From Hyphomicrobiales bacterium (GTDB lineage: Bacteria > Pseudomonadota > Alphaproteobacteria > Parvibaculales > Parvibaculaceae): a DNA stretch of 64,000 nucleotides. Shown one piece after another: positions 16,762-25,079 of this stretch. The stretch lies in NCBI GenBank assembly GCA_016124805.1, contig WGND01000012.1:62001-126000 (forward strand), read 5' to 3'. The notes below the pieces were generated by a model that saw only the letters and a list, made by a program, of their open reading frames with translations, was not told the DNA's origin and searched no databases. Both the position numbers and the translations under genes were made by a program. Numbering within the stretch: the first letter of the stretch is position 1; each line of letters opens with the position of its first letter.

Positions 16762-17037
16762 CTAATGCAGGCTCGCCATATAGCCTGCATGAATGAGTTC
16801 GCTTGGATGGATCACGCGTCGCTGTGCGATACGCACCGAATGCAGCGGACCATCCAGATTGGCCTCCCAGAAAGCGAGAAATTTGCTCAGGGCGGGGAAG
16901 CGGGGCTCCATATCGAAGTCCTGCCAGATATAGCTTTGCAGAATGTCGCGATGGTCGGGCATGTGATAGAGAATCTCGGCGGTAATGAGCCGGTATCCCT
17001 CAATCAATTTGGCCAGTTCAGATACGTTCTTCTGCAT
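16762..17037 (-). CDS. usg: Usg family protein
   Basis: A 91-residue protein matching the small Usg family known from Alphaproteobacteria (named from its position near trp genes in Caulobacter). The core LIEGYRLITAEILYHMPDH, the strand SYIWQDFDMEPRFP and the segment GPLHSVRIAQR are its recognisable conserved blocks. Function is unknown. The ATG at 17037 has AGGAAGAGG 8 bases upstream; longer upstream sequence in the frame is not protein-like. No trp gene is adjacent here. A perfect 9-bp hairpin covers its last codons. Confidence 0.85.
   Translation of the reverse strand: MQKNVSELAKLIEGYRLITAEILYHMPDHRDILQSYIWQDFDMEPRFPALSKFLAFWEANLDGPLHSVRIAQRRVIHPSELIHAGYMASLH
16765..16790 (-). other. Hairpin in the 3' end of usg
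   Basis: ATGCAGGCT and AGCCTGCAT form a perfect 9-bp stem with an 8-base loop, covering the last nine usg codons and reaching the stop codon. There is no U-tract downstream on the minus strand, so it is not a textbook intrinsic terminator; transcript-end stabilisation is possible. Confidence 0.4.
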
Positions 17038-17159
17038 TTCGCACCTCTTCCTGTGAAAGCTGCACCACTCAATTGATGCAAAAAGGGTAAGCCTTGTTGA
17101 CCCATTCGTCGAGAGGCAATCGTCGTAGAAATGAAGAATAAGCGATGTAAAACAGCAAC

Positions 17160-17189
17160 TTAGCACTCGTCCTAAAAAGTGAGTGCCAG
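17160..17189. promoter_or_regulatory. CIRCE-like inverted repeat with an irregular spacer
   Basis: TTAGCACTC is followed after 12 bases by GAGTGCCAG. The left half is identical to the canonical CIRCE half-site bound by HrcA, and the right half matches GAGTGC then diverges. CIRCE has a 9-base spacer, so this is at best a degenerate copy. It lies 110 bases upstream of the acuI-like start. Confidence 0.3.
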
Positions 17190-17298
17190 ACATATCTTGC
17201 CATCTCGGCCGCCGCCAAGCCCCTGCTTGACCCCATGGCTGTTTTGGGTTCGGTTGTGCCCAGAAAATGCGAAGAAAAACAGATAACAGGAGCCAGAC

Positions 17299-18291
17299 AT
17301 GACAGAGACTTTCCGGGCCATCCGCCTCACCAAACAGGACAAGAGCGTCGCCTGCGAACTGGCAAACCTGACCGAAGCCGATCTGATGGAAGGCGATGTC
17401 ACCGTCTCCGTTGAATATTCGACCGTGAACTACAAGGACGGTCTGGCCATCACCGGCAAGGCCCCCATCGCGCGCGTTTCTCCACTCATTCCGGGCATCG
17501 ATTTCGCCGGGACCGTGGAAAGTTCCACCAATGCAAAATTCAAGAAGGGTGATCGCGTCATCCTGAATGGCTATGGCGTGGGCGAAGGCCATCATGGCGG
17601 CTATGCGCAAAAGGCACGCCTTCCCGGCGAGTGGCTGGTGAAAAGCCCCGAAACAATCTCCGCCGAACATGCCATGGCCATTGGCACGGCAGGCTATACG
17701 GCCATGCTCTGTGTCATGGCGCTTGAAAAGGGTGGCGTCACAACCAATTCAGGCGATGTGCTGGTCACCGGCGCGGCAGGGGGCGTGGGCAGCGTTGCCA
17801 TCGCGCTTCTCTCAAAGCTTGGCTATCGCGTTCTGGCCTCCACGGGTCGCGCCGAAGAAGCGCCCTATCTGAAATCCCTGGGGGCTGCTGAAATCATCGA
17901 CCGCAAGGAGCTTTCCGAACCCGGTCGCCCGCTCGGCAAGGAACGCTGGGCAGGTGTCGTCGACGCTGTCGGCAGCCACACGCTTGTCAATGCCATCGCC
18001 CAGACGAAATATGACGGCGTCGTGGCCGCATGCGGTCTGGCGCAGGGCATGGACCTGCCCGGCTCGGTTGCCCCCTTCATCCTGCGGGGCGTCACGCTGC
18101 ATGGCATTGACAGTGTGATGGCGCCCATGGCCCGCCGCGAAGAGGCCTGGAGCCGCCTTGCCCGTGATCTCGACATGAACAAGCTTGATGCCATGACCAG
18201 CCGTGCGGGATTGAAAGATGTCCTCACTTTGGCCGAAGATGTGATTGCCGGAAAAATCAGGGGCCGCGTCATTGTTGACGTGAATGCCTAA
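17299..18291 (+). CDS. acuI: Acryloyl-CoA reductase-like MDR oxidoreductase (AcuI/YhdH)
   Basis: The 330-residue zinc-free medium-chain reductase has the YhdH/AcuI hallmarks: VNYKDGLAITG near residue 43, PGIDFAGTV near 65, the NADPH motif TGAAGGVGS at 157-165 and HGIDSVMAP near 270. AcuI reduces acryloyl-CoA to propionyl-CoA, detoxifying acrylate from dimethylsulfoniopropionate or 3-hydroxypropionate. The start has AGGAG 7 bases upstream. A feruloyl-CoA-synthase-like gene follows after 59 bases. Subfamily is clear; physiological substrate is inferred. Confidence 0.83.
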   Translation: MTETFRAIRLTKQDKSVACELANLTEADLMEGDVTVSVEYSTVNYKDGLAITGKAPIARVSPLIPGIDFAGTVESSTNAKFKKGDRVILNGYGVGEGHHGGYAQKARLPGEWLVKSPETISAEHAMAIGTAGYTAMLCVMALEKGGVTTNSGDVLVTGAAGGVGSVAIALLSKLGYRVLASTGRAEEAPYLKSLGAAEIIDRKELSEPGRPLGKERWAGVVDAVGSHTLVNAIAQTKYDGVVAACGLAQGMDLPGSVAPFILRGVTLHGIDSVMAPMARREEAWSRLARDLDMNKLDAMTSRAGLKDVLTLAEDVIAGKIRGRVIVDVNA

Positions 18292-18350
18292 CAATAAAGG
18301 GCAGCACGTCATGCTGCCATCGGCCGGGTATGGGGAGAGACAATTTGTCG

Positions 18351-20192
18351 ATGAGCAAGCCGCCTTTTCGCAAGGCGAATTATGTCGAGCCGCGCATTGA
18401 AGTGGAACATCGCGCGGACGGGTCGATCCTGTTGCGCAATCCACATCCGCTGCGGGAAGTGCCCGAAAATCTGATCGCGCCTTTCCGTCGCTGGGCGCAG
18501 GAAGACCCCGCCCGCATCTGGCTTGGCAAACGCCACCCCGTGAAAGAGGGGCTGGGCGACTGGCAGCTTCTGTCCTATGGCGAGGCGCTCGAGAAGATCG
18601 AAGCCATTGCGCAGGCCCTGCTTGATCGTGGCTTTGACCAGTCAACGCCGCTGATGATCCTGTCGGGCAATTCCATTGAACATGCCCTCATGACCTATGG
18701 CGCAATTCTCGCAGGCGTGCCTGCCGTGCCGGTGTCGCCTGCCTACAGCACCATGAGCAGCGATTTTGAAAAGCTGAAATATGTTGTCGGGCTCATTGAA
18801 CCCAAGATGATTTTCATGCAGGAAGCCGGTCCTTTCAGCCGCGCGCTCGCAGCCATCGACACAGCAGGCATTGAATGCGTCACCGCTGACGGGTCGCTTG
18901 GCACAAGCTTTCATGATCTCACCGCCACGACACCCGGCGACGCGACATCGAAAAGCTATGACGCGCTCCATGGCGACATGGTCGCGAAATATCTTTTTAC
19001 TTCCGGTTCCACCGGCATGCCCAAGGCTGTCATCACCACGCATCGCATGATGACGGTGAATTCGGTCATGCCGCGCAGTGTGCAGATCGAAGATGAGACG
19101 CAGGAACCGCCCGTGCTGCTCAATTGGCTGCCATGGAACCATTGCTTTGGCGGCAATGCCATTCTCAACAATCTGGTTGTATCTGGCGGCACGCTTTATA
19201 TCGATGGTGGTCGCCCGGTGCATGGCGGTTTTGCTGAAACCGTCGCCAATCTGCGCGAGATATCGCCAACGGCCTATTCTAATGTGCCCGCCGCCTACGG
19301 CATGCTGGTGCATGAGCTGGAGAATGATGACGAGCTCGCCAAAACATTCTTCAAGCGCCTTCGCTCCCTTGCTTATGGTGGGGCGGCCCTCTCGCAGGAT
19401 CTTTATGCCCGCATGCAGGAGGTCGCCATTCGCGTGACCGGCGAACGGATCGTTTTCTCCTCGGGTTACGGCGCAACCGAAACCGCCCCCACCATCATGA
19501 ATGTGCATTGGGAAACCGAGCGCATGGGCCTGCTGGGCCTGCCGTTGCCGGGCATCGACATCAAGCTGGCGCCGACCGGCCTTAAAATGGAAGTGCGTGT
19601 GCGCGGCGACTGCATCACACCCGGCTATTACAAGAACCCGGAAAAGACCGCAGAGGCCTATGATGAAGAGGGCTTCTATCGCCTCGGCGATGGTGCGCGC
19701 TTTGTCAATCCGGACAATCCGCTCGAAGGGCTTGTCTTTGACGGTCGTGTGGCCGAAGACTTCAAGCTCTCGACCGGCACCTGGGTGAGCGCGGGGCGCT
19801 TGCGCGTGCAGGCGGTGGAGGCAGCCGGCGGCGTGCTGCACGATGCGCTGGTGGCCGGGCTTGACCGCGAATATAACGCCATCCTCGGCTTCCCCAATCT
19901 GCCTGTCTGCCGTCAGGTGGCCGGCAATCCGGATCTTGAGGTGGAAGAAGCCGTCAACCACCCCGCCATTCTGGAAAAGCTTGCCAGTGGCTTGCGCGCC
20001 CATAATGCCGGCAATCCGGGCTCCAGCACGCGCATCGAACGCGCGCTCCTGATGACGGAGCCGCCCAGCATTGATGCCGGTGAACTGACCGACAAGGGCT
20101 ATATCAACCAATCTGCCGCACTTGCCTATCGCGCCGCGCTGGTGGAAAAGCTTTATGCAGATCCGCCCGGCAATGATGTCGTTGTGGTCTGA
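18351..20192 (+). CDS. Feruloyl-CoA synthase-like acyl-CoA ligase
   Basis: This AMP-forming ligase of 613 residues has the P-loop TSGSTGMPKA at 217-226, then LNWLPWNHCFGGN and GGTLYIDGGRP, which match the feruloyl-CoA synthase branch rather than acetyl-CoA synthetases. SGYGATETAP and FDGRVAEDFKLSTGTWV follow. It would activate a hydroxycinnamate or related acid to its CoA ester. The usual partners, enoyl-CoA hydratase/aldolase (Ech) and vanillin dehydrogenase, are not adjacent, so the substrate is open. I use the ATG at 18351; a TTG at 18345 is better spaced from GGGGAG (7 bases) and could be the real start. Confidence 0.75.
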   Translation: MSKPPFRKANYVEPRIEVEHRADGSILLRNPHPLREVPENLIAPFRRWAQEDPARIWLGKRHPVKEGLGDWQLLSYGEALEKIEAIAQALLDRGFDQSTPLMILSGNSIEHALMTYGAILAGVPAVPVSPAYSTMSSDFEKLKYVVGLIEPKMIFMQEAGPFSRALAAIDTAGIECVTADGSLGTSFHDLTATTPGDATSKSYDALHGDMVAKYLFTSGSTGMPKAVITTHRMMTVNSVMPRSVQIEDETQEPPVLLNWLPWNHCFGGNAILNNLVVSGGTLYIDGGRPVHGGFAETVANLREISPTAYSNVPAAYGMLVHELENDDELAKTFFKRLRSLAYGGAALSQDLYARMQEVAIRVTGERIVFSSGYGATETAPTIMNVHWETERMGLLGLPLPGIDIKLAPTGLKMEVRVRGDCITPGYYKNPEKTAEAYDEEGFYRLGDGARFVNPDNPLEGLVFDGRVAEDFKLSTGTWVSAGRLRVQAVEAAGGVLHDALVAGLDREYNAILGFPNLPVCRQVAGNPDLEVEEAVNHPAILEKLASGLRAHNAGNPGSSTRIERALLMTEPPSIDAGELTDKGYINQSAALAYRAALVEKLYADPPGNDVVVV

Positions 20193-20210
20193 TAGAAGAT
20201 TGGTTGAGTG

Positions 20211-20852
20211 ATGATGGAATTCGGTCTTGTGGCAAATGGTGTTGCGATCGGCATGGCGGTTGCAGCGCCCATAGGGCCGGTCAATCTCATCGTCATTCGC
20301 CGCTCGCTGAGACTGGGCGGCATTTTCGGCTTTCTCTCAGGTCTGGGCGCGGCGTGCGGCGATGGCGTTTTTGCGGCGATTGCCGGTTTCGGTTTGACCG
20401 CGGCCATGGATTTCGTCCTGCGATTTCAGTTGCCGCTGCAGATTGTAGGCTCCCTTTTTCTGATCGGTCTGGGGCTGACAACCTTTCGCGCCCATCCGCA
20501 TTTGAGAGAGGATGAAAACGAAACCGTAAGCAAAACAGCCTTGCTGCGCATTTTTGCCACCACCTTCATGCTGACCATCACAAACCCCGCGACGATGTTT
20601 GGATTTGTCGCCATATTTGGCGGCGTGGCGGGCCTTGCGACGGGTGGTGAGGATTATGGCCATGCCGCCACGATCGTGCTGTCGGTCTTTTGCGGCTCGC
20701 TGCTCTGGTGGGCGAGCGTCTCGGGCTTTGTCAGCCTTTTTCGCCACCGCATGAATGACCGGCTGCTGGAACTCGTCAACCAGGTTTCCGGTGGCCTTAT
20801 CATTACATTCGGTCTGATCATTCTGGGCCGCGTCATCTGGAATTTGATTTAG
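20211..20852 (+). CDS. LysE/RhtB family exporter
   Basis: A 213-residue membrane protein with about six hydrophobic segments. It opens with GVAIGMAVAAPIGPVNLIVIRRSL, the conserved PIGP loop of LysE transporters, followed by G-rich helices and a second conserved loop at TITNPATMFGF. The family exports amino acids and similar small metabolites across the inner membrane. It starts 18 bases after the ligase stop and precedes a ThDP enzyme gene by 51 bases, so the export substrate may come from that pathway; this is inference. ATG at 20211 or 20214 are equally possible. Confidence 0.86.
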   Translation: MMEFGLVANGVAIGMAVAAPIGPVNLIVIRRSLRLGGIFGFLSGLGAACGDGVFAAIAGFGLTAAMDFVLRFQLPLQIVGSLFLIGLGLTTFRAHPHLREDENETVSKTALLRIFATTFMLTITNPATMFGFVAIFGGVAGLATGGEDYGHAATIVLSVFCGSLLWWASVSGFVSLFRHRMNDRLLELVNQVSGGLIITFGLIILGRVIWNLI

Positions 20853-20903
20853 GATCAACTCACGCCGCGAGACAGCGGCGGGCAAAAACAGAGGATCTAA
20901 GCC

Positions 20904-22469
20904 ATGACCCACACTACCACGCCTATGAATGGGGCTGAATCACTCGTGCGGACGCTTGTGGCTGGTGGTGTGGAGGTCTGCTTCACCAATCCCGGCACCT
21001 CCGAAATGCATTTTGTTGCAGCCCTCGACAAGGTGGAGGGCATGCGCGCCATTCTCGGCCTCTTTGAAGGCGCGGTGACGGGTGCTGCCGATGGCTATGG
21101 CCGCATGGCGGGCAAGCCTGCCTCGACATTGCTGCATCTGGGGCCGGGGCTTGCCAATGGTCTGGCCAATCTGCACAACGCGCGCCGTGCGGCAACGCCG
21201 CTGGTCAACATTGTCGGCGATCACGCCACCTATCATGCGCAATATGATGCGCCACTCTCCTCCGACCTTGCCGGTTTTGCCCGCCCCGTTTCGGCATGGC
21301 TGCACAGCTCGACAAGTGCCAAGACGGTCGCCGTGGATGGCGCGCGTGCCGTACAGGCAGCCCGGCAGGCACCCGGCCAGATCGCGACGCTCATTCTGCC
21401 CGCCGACACCGCCTGGAACGAGGCCGAGGGTCCTTCGGCACCCTTGCCCGTGAATGGACCGGCGCCTGTTGGCGATGCCGCCATTGATCGCGTGGCCCGG
21501 GCGCTCAAGTCAGGCCGCAAGGCCGCCATGCTCATTCGCGGTGAAGCCTTGCAGGAACGCGGCCTCAAGGCGGCGGGGCGCATTGCGGCCGCCACAGGTG
21601 TCCGCCTCATGTGCGATACCTTCGCGCCGCGCCTGCAGCGCGGGGCAGGGCGCGTCGCCATTGAACGCATCCCCTATTTTGCTGAGCAGATTGTCGAAAC
21701 GCTGCAGGATGTCGAAGAGCTGATCCTTGTGGGCGCCAAGCCGCCGGTTTCATTCTTTGCCTATCCGGGCAAGCCGAGCTGGTGCTCGCCGGAGAATGTG
21801 TCGATCCATTATCTCGCTCATGCCCATGAAGACGGCGTTCAGGCGCTTGAGACTTTGGCCAAGGCGCTGCATGCGCCGGCAGCACCTGCCCATGTGGCAG
21901 AGCTCAAAAAGCCTGACCTGCCGACGGGCAATTTCGATCAGTTCACCATCGGCGCCATCATTGGTCACTATCTGCCGGAGCAGGCCATCATTTCCGATGA
22001 AGCCGCGACCAGCGGCATCGGGGCGATGATTTCCACAGTGAATGCCGCGCCGCATGATCACCTTTCGCTGACAGGCGGCTCCATCGGCATGGGCATCCCC
22101 GTGGCAACGGGCGCAGCTGTTGCCTGCCCGGATCGCAAGGTTGTCTGCCTGCATGGTGATGGCGGCGCGATGTATACGCTTCAGGCACTCTGGACCCAGG
22201 CGCGCGAAAAGCTCGACGTGACGACAGTGATTTTTGCAAATCGGTCTTATGCCATTCTCAATATTGAATTGATGCGCGTGGGTGCCGAAAATCCCGGTCC
22301 CAAGGCACTCTCCATGCTTGACCTGCGCAATCCGGAACTGAACTGGGTGCAGCTTGCCCAGGGCATGGGCGTGGAAGCCTCACGGGCTGAAACCATCGAG
22401 GAGTTCAAGGCGCAATTTGCCGATGCCATGGCCACGCGCGGGCCACGCCTCATTGAAGTGATGATCTGA
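20904..22469 (+). CDS. Thiamine-diphosphate enzyme, acetolactate synthase large-subunit-like
   Basis: The 521-residue protein has the three-domain ThDP decarboxylase layout: N-terminal PYR domain with the catalytic Glu55 in GLFEGAVTGAADGYGRM, a central domain, and a C-terminal PP domain with the motif GDGGAMYTLQALW starting at residue 418 and Asn446 closing it. It resembles IlvB-like and benzoylformate decarboxylase-like paralogues rather than the housekeeping ilvB: no regulatory subunit gene adjoins and it is shorter. It would decarboxylate or carboligate a 2-oxo acid. Start has AGGAT 8 bases upstream. Confidence 0.82.
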   Translation: MTHTTTPMNGAESLVRTLVAGGVEVCFTNPGTSEMHFVAALDKVEGMRAILGLFEGAVTGAADGYGRMAGKPASTLLHLGPGLANGLANLHNARRAATPLVNIVGDHATYHAQYDAPLSSDLAGFARPVSAWLHSSTSAKTVAVDGARAVQAARQAPGQIATLILPADTAWNEAEGPSAPLPVNGPAPVGDAAIDRVARALKSGRKAAMLIRGEALQERGLKAAGRIAAATGVRLMCDTFAPRLQRGAGRVAIERIPYFAEQIVETLQDVEELILVGAKPPVSFFAYPGKPSWCSPENVSIHYLAHAHEDGVQALETLAKALHAPAAPAHVAELKKPDLPTGNFDQFTIGAIIGHYLPEQAIISDEAATSGIGAMISTVNAAPHDHLSLTGGSIGMGIPVATGAAVACPDRKVVCLHGDGGAMYTLQALWTQAREKLDVTTVIFANRSYAILNIELMRVGAENPGPKALSMLDLRNPELNWVQLAQGMGVEASRAETIEEFKAQFADAMATRGPRLIEVMI

Positions 22470-22478
22470 TTTCAGGTC

Positions 22479-22775
22479 TTAGTTGATGATGCGGTTGAGC
22501 GTGAACTCGCCCTGACGCACACGATCAGAAAGGCCGTTTGCCATGTCGGCAACAGCTTCTTCGCCATAGGCTTCCACCATGTCGGACAGCGCCGCAAAAA
22601 TTGCGGTGGTTGCGAGGATATCGGCATCCACGCCCTCACCAAGCGCTTCGTCCCAGGCATCCAGTATGTTCTGAAGTGCGACGCGACGCTGCTCGGATTC
22701 TGTGAGGTGGGTTGAATCCATGCTGTCGTCATCAAGTGCGGCAAACTCAGTATCGCCGGGAATGTCTTCGGCCAT
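22479..22775 (-). CDS. Small conserved hypothetical acidic protein, 98 residues
   Basis: The 98-residue product is acidic and helical, with the core ILDAWDEALGEGVDADILAT followed by AIFAALSDMVEAYGEEAV. I read it as a real gene, because composition and helical periodicity look protein-like, whereas the overlapping alternative frame does not. The family is unfamiliar to me. It faces the ThDP gene with 9 bases between stops. Its upstream region to 22994 shows nothing I can name. Confidence 0.6.
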   Translation of the reverse strand: MAEDIPGDTEFAALDDDSMDSTHLTESEQRRVALQNILDAWDEALGEGVDADILATTAIFAALSDMVEAYGEEAVADMANGLSDRVRQGEFTLNRIIN

Positions 22776-22994
22776 TACGCCCTCTGTCTCGTGTCAGCGC
22801 GGCCATCGCTGTCTTTTGCGGTGATTGGCTGACGTGTCGTTCAATGGGCTGACTGTGTCGCGCAACCGGCCCGTTATCAATCCTTGTAACACAAAGAGGG
22901 CCAGAGTCTCTGCTTTCGTGAAACAGAGGTTAATATGATCGCTTAATGCCACATCACTATTGTGACATATATGTATCAAATTGCCCGGCAAGCC

Positions 22995-23414
22995 TTAACG
23001 CGATTGCGACTGTGCTTCTAGCCGCCGTGCCAGACTTTCCGCCTCGCGGAAGAGCCTGTTGGCTTCGATGGCTGCCGCACTCGTGCAGACGGGAAAGCGC
23101 CGTTCAGCCCTGAAATAGTAATCATTGAAATGGGAAATCAGCACATCGCGTTGGGATTTCGGGCCTTCGATCATGCCAAGCATATCGATCATCTTGCCGC
23201 GCCACATGGAACCTTCGTTCAGCGTGCAGATGCTGCGCAGATGATGGATTGAACCCAGAATTTCGGCCATGCGAACAAGCCCGGCCTGATAGGAGGCGGC
23301 GCCCGCGGGGCCGGGAAGCGCAAGGCACAACATGCCCCCCATCAGGACAATCATCGCTGATTGTCTGACGGACGACCGGAATCGTGTCCCGATTATGGAC
23401 AGTCTTTGCGCCAT
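22995..23414 (-). CDS. TIGR02301-type periplasmic protein
   Basis: A 139-residue protein with an N-terminal signal peptide (hydrophobic run MIVLMGGMLCLALPGPAGAA, likely cut after AGA-A). The mature part contains GLVRMAEILGSIHHLRSIC, LNEGSMWRGKMIDMLG and the C-terminal FNDYYFRAERRFPVC, which match the TIGR02301 family found across Rhizobiales and relatives. It has Cys residues placed for a disulfide. Function is unknown. I use the ATG at 23414; a GTG 15 bases earlier is alternative. 72 bases separate it from the nitronate monooxygenase gene upstream. Confidence 0.72.
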   Translation of the reverse strand: MAQRLSIIGTRFRSSVRQSAMIVLMGGMLCLALPGPAGAASYQAGLVRMAEILGSIHHLRSICTLNEGSMWRGKMIDMLGMIEGPKSQRDVLISHFNDYYFRAERRFPVCTSAAAIEANRLFREAESLARRLEAQSQSR

Positions 23415-23486
23415 TTTGCCCTTAGTCACATGCGATGAACAGGAGCATACCCGCTCCTTCGCTCATCTGCATGAAACGGGCCTTGA

Positions 23487-24452
23487 TCAGGCGTATTGGC
23501 GCAGGCGCGCCAAAACCTCTTCAGCCTCAGCCATCGTTTTTTCCACGATTTCCTTGGCGCTGAGCACCTCGTGAATACCGCCGGCACCCTGACCCATGGC
23601 AAAGCAGCTGCGATCCCGGTCAAGGCCTTCGATCTGGCCGCCAATGCCACCCATCACATTGTTTTTGGTTGAGAGGATAGCCTGGGCCGGGAAGGGCTGG
23701 ATGTCCTGCGGACGGCTTTCCCAATCCTTCACATAAGGATTGTTGAAGACGCGCATGGTCTTGCCCGAATAGCAGCGTGTGACGATGGTGTCAGTGTCCT
23801 TGGCATCCACGATCACCTGACGATATAGGTCGCCCGCATGGGCTTCCTTTGACGCGATGAAGCGGGTGCCCATCCAGACGCCCTGAGCACCAAAGGCAAG
23901 GGCAGCGGCAAGCCCGCGACCGTCGACAATGGCACCGGCAGCGATCACGGGAATGGTCTTCACCGCATCAACGATCTGCGGCACAAGCGCCATGCTGGCA
24001 ACCTTGCCTGTATGTCCGCCACCTTCCGTACCCTGTGCGATCACGCCATCAAGGCCGGCCTTCTCGCCCGCCGTTGCATGACCCACCGTACCGCAGACAT
24101 TCATGACCTTGAGGCCTGCGCTCTGCAGCTTGGCGAGAATATTGTTTGGCACGCCAAGACCCGAGATGAAGGCTGTGGCGCCTTCCTCAATCATGATATC
24201 GGCTGTTTTTTCAAGCGATTCCGGCACAGCGGCCAGCAGATCAACACCGAAGGGCTTGTCTGTCAGACCCTTCACCTTCTTCATCTGCTCGCGGATCTGC
24301 TCCGGCTGAAGGCCTGCCATGCCGAGCGTGCCAAAGCCCCCGGCTTCCGAGACGGCGGCGACGAGTTCGGCATAGGAAACGCCGCCCATGCCTGCCAGCA
24401 TGATGGGATATTTGATGCCGAGCAGGTCGCAAAGCGGTGTGCGGATGGTCAT
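23487..24452 (-). CDS. Nitronate monooxygenase family FMN enzyme
   Basis: The 321-residue TIM-barrel protein is of the nitronate monooxygenase/2-nitropropane dioxygenase family (FMN-dependent). Signatures are PIMLAGMGGVSYAELVAAVSE near the N-terminus, AQGTEGGGHTG near residue 138, and AAGAIVDGRG plus AQGVWMGTRF that bind the FMN phosphate. Enzymes of this group oxidise alkyl nitronates, though many family members have other roles such as enoyl-CoA chemistry. It lies downstream of a MarR gene on the same strand, with a MarR-like dyad between them. Confidence 0.88.
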   Translation of the reverse strand: MTIRTPLCDLLGIKYPIMLAGMGGVSYAELVAAVSEAGGFGTLGMAGLQPEQIREQMKKVKGLTDKPFGVDLLAAVPESLEKTADIMIEEGATAFISGLGVPNNILAKLQSAGLKVMNVCGTVGHATAGEKAGLDGVIAQGTEGGGHTGKVASMALVPQIVDAVKTIPVIAAGAIVDGRGLAAALAFGAQGVWMGTRFIASKEAHAGDLYRQVIVDAKDTDTIVTRCYSGKTMRVFNNPYVKDWESRPQDIQPFPAQAILSTKNNVMGGIGGQIEGLDRDRSCFAMGQGAGGIHEVLSAKEIVEKTMAEAEEVLARLRQYA

Positions 24453-24488
24453 GGGTCAGTTCTCCCGATGCGCCGCTTTGGCGGCTTG

Positions 24489-24509
24489 TTAGTTCGTAGG
24501 CCTAACTAA
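24489..24509. promoter_or_regulatory. Candidate MarR operator upstream of the nitronate monooxygenase gene
   Basis: TTAGTT, nine bases (CGTAGGCCT), AACTAA, with AGGCCT at the centre. It lies between marR's stop (24530) and the nitronate monooxygenase start (24452), 37 bases upstream of the latter. Arms, size and position suit a MarR-type operator; the binding partner is inferred. Confidence 0.45.
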
Positions 24510-24529
24510 ATATCAGAAGAACTCAGGCG

Positions 24530-25015
24530 TCAAGAGCCGGCGGTGTCTTCGGCCAAGGCACCAACGGTCTCCGCCGTGGCAGAGCCCCGCTGATTGTCGA
24601 TGATGTAGGCGAGTTCGGAAAAGGCCTCGAGCATCGATTCGCTGTCACCCTTTTCCAGCAGGGAGGGCAGGTAGCGAGCCAATGCGAGCTCAAAAAGACG
24701 ATGCTTTTCCAGCCCCTTGGGCGTCAGGCTGAGTTTGATGCTGCGGCCATCACTGGCGTCCGGCTGGCGCATGATCAAGCCGCGCTTTTCCATATCGGCA
24801 ATCAGGCCGGAAGCGGTGGGCTTGCGAATGGCCGCCTCGACAGCCAGTTCACCGGCTCTTTTCGGCCCACGCTTGAGAAAAAGCAGAAACCGGTATTGGG
24901 GAATGGTGATGTCGAGCTCGCGGGCAATGGTTTCGAACTCCCGGAAGAGAACCACAACCGAGCGGGCCATCAGAATGAGGCGGCGGTCCGTTGTCTCCAG
25001 ATCAGTCTCGTCCAT
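24530..25015 (-). CDS. MarR family transcriptional regulator
   Basis: A 161-residue winged-helix repressor of the MarR family. Residues 35-100 hold the DNA-binding domain: LDITIPQYRFLLFLKR, AGELAVEAAIRKPTASGLIADMEKRG and the wing DASDGRSIKLSLTPKG. Flanking helices form the dimer interface. The start has GGAG 8 bases upstream. It sits between an SDR gene (upstream) and a nitronate monooxygenase gene (downstream), likely controlling one or both. The ligand is unknown. Confidence 0.92.
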   Translation of the reverse strand: MDETDLETTDRRLILMARSVVVLFREFETIARELDITIPQYRFLLFLKRGPKRAGELAVEAAIRKPTASGLIADMEKRGLIMRQPDASDGRSIKLSLTPKGLEKHRLFELALARYLPSLLEKGDSESMLEAFSELAYIIDNQRGSATAETVGALAEDTAGS

Positions 25016-25029
25016 TAAGGTCTCCGCTC

Positions 25030-25062
25030 AGGGACGGACATCCGCGATGGCTGCCCGTCCCT
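25030..25062. terminator. Long hairpin between SDR and marR genes
   Basis: AGGGACGG (25030-25037) and CCGTCCCT (25055-25062) form a perfect 8-bp outer stem; inside it CATC and GATG pair around CGC. It stands 18 bases beyond the SDR stop and 15 bases before the marR start on the minus strand. It has no U-tract, so it may be a weak terminator, an mRNA-end stabiliser or a leader element of marR. Confidence 0.45.
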
Positions 25063-25079
25063 AACCATAATGCATATTC

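Noticed and set aside
17299-22469. The ThDP enzyme as the housekeeping acetolactate synthase
   Set aside because: It is shorter than the usual IlvB, lies in a non-ilv context without an ilvN partner, and is one of several paralogues in this enzyme family.
22905-22950. A CtrA-type box TTAA-N9-TTAA near 22930
   Set aside because: The CtrA site needs a 7-base gap; here it is 9, and no cell-cycle gene is near.
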